A DNA stretch of 5,679 nt from a bacterium. GTDB lineage: Bacteria; SZUA-182; SZUA-191. Positions 5,656-5,679 of the stretch are shown here, piece after piece (the first letter of the stretch is position 1; every line of letters begins with the position of its first letter). Where the stretch lies: the NCBI GenBank assembly GCA_003230535.1, contig QIEW01000497.1, forward strand, positions 1-5,679, given 5' to 3'. Under the pieces are notes generated by a model. That model had not been told where the DNA came from. It worked only from the letters and a program-made list of their open reading frames with translations, and did no database searches. A program made the translations under genes and the position numbers.

Positions 5656-5679
5656 ATGGACAAAGAAATGTTAGAACTT
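5656..5679 (+). CDS. Possible first codons of a gene leaving the window
   Basis: ATG at 5656 opens a frame reading MDKEMLEL up to the last base. A second ATG at 5668 lies in the same frame. No Shine-Dalgarno sequence precedes 5656; a weak GGA (5658-5660) precedes 5668. A candidate promoter just upstream and the charged, helix-like start make a gene plausible, but eight codons cannot prove it or show a product. Confidence 0.25.

Noticed and set aside
5486-5674. A 62-codon plus-strand frame from a TTG after mutS
   Set aside because: It has no ribosome site, runs through the hairpins, terminator and promoter candidates, and ends in a Phe-rich stretch from poly-T sequence.
1-5679. CRISPR array, tRNA, rRNA, insertion sequence or prophage genes
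   Set aside because: I read both strands and saw no regularly spaced repeats, cloverleaf, ribosomal RNA, transposase or phage motifs.

Overview
The window looks like a piece of chromosome from an anaerobic, moderate-GC bacterium, most likely a Firmicute of the Clostridia (for example a Peptococcaceae-like lineage). This is inferred from three things. There is a radical SAM protein of the COG1313/PflX type. There is a multi-cysteine [4Fe-4S] protein with a winged-helix part, of a kind seen mainly in strict anaerobes. The MutS has the layout of Gram-positive/Clostridial MutS. The taxonomic placement is an inference and no species is claimed.

Layout. Positions 1-193 hold the 3' end of a gene that enters from the left; its last 63 residues look like a small helical C-terminal domain. 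A strong intrinsic terminator (259-293) closes that unit. A roughly 160-base AT-rich leader follows, with two back-to-back perfect inverted repeats (349-375 and 377-399) and an 11-base-period direct repeat (401-420). Next comes a plus-strand radical SAM gene (457-1404). It converges on a minus-strand gene (1401-2597, possibly starting further upstream) for a ferredoxin-like protein with a winged-helix N-terminal half; the two stop codons interlock in four bases. A divergent intergenic region (2598-2764) carries a long imperfect hairpin and a candidate promoter, and leads into a complete mutS (2765-5431). The last 248 bases are an AT-rich intergenic region with small hairpins, a weak terminator, a candidate promoter and possibly the first codons of another gene.

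How the genes relate. No operon is visible: the three complete genes lie on alternating strands (+, -, +) and each must have its own promoter. MutS is the mismatch-recognition ATPase of DNA repair, and it is not directly followed by mutL here. The radical SAM protein and the Fe-S/winged-helix protein both have oxygen-sensitive cluster ligands and fit an anaerobe, but neither has a proven function and nothing in the sequence ties them to one pathway. I found no CRISPR array, tRNA, rRNA, transposase or prophage gene. I see no convincing undescribed multi-gene system; the most unusual items are the tandem hairpins upstream of the radical SAM gene and the cysteine-rich protein.
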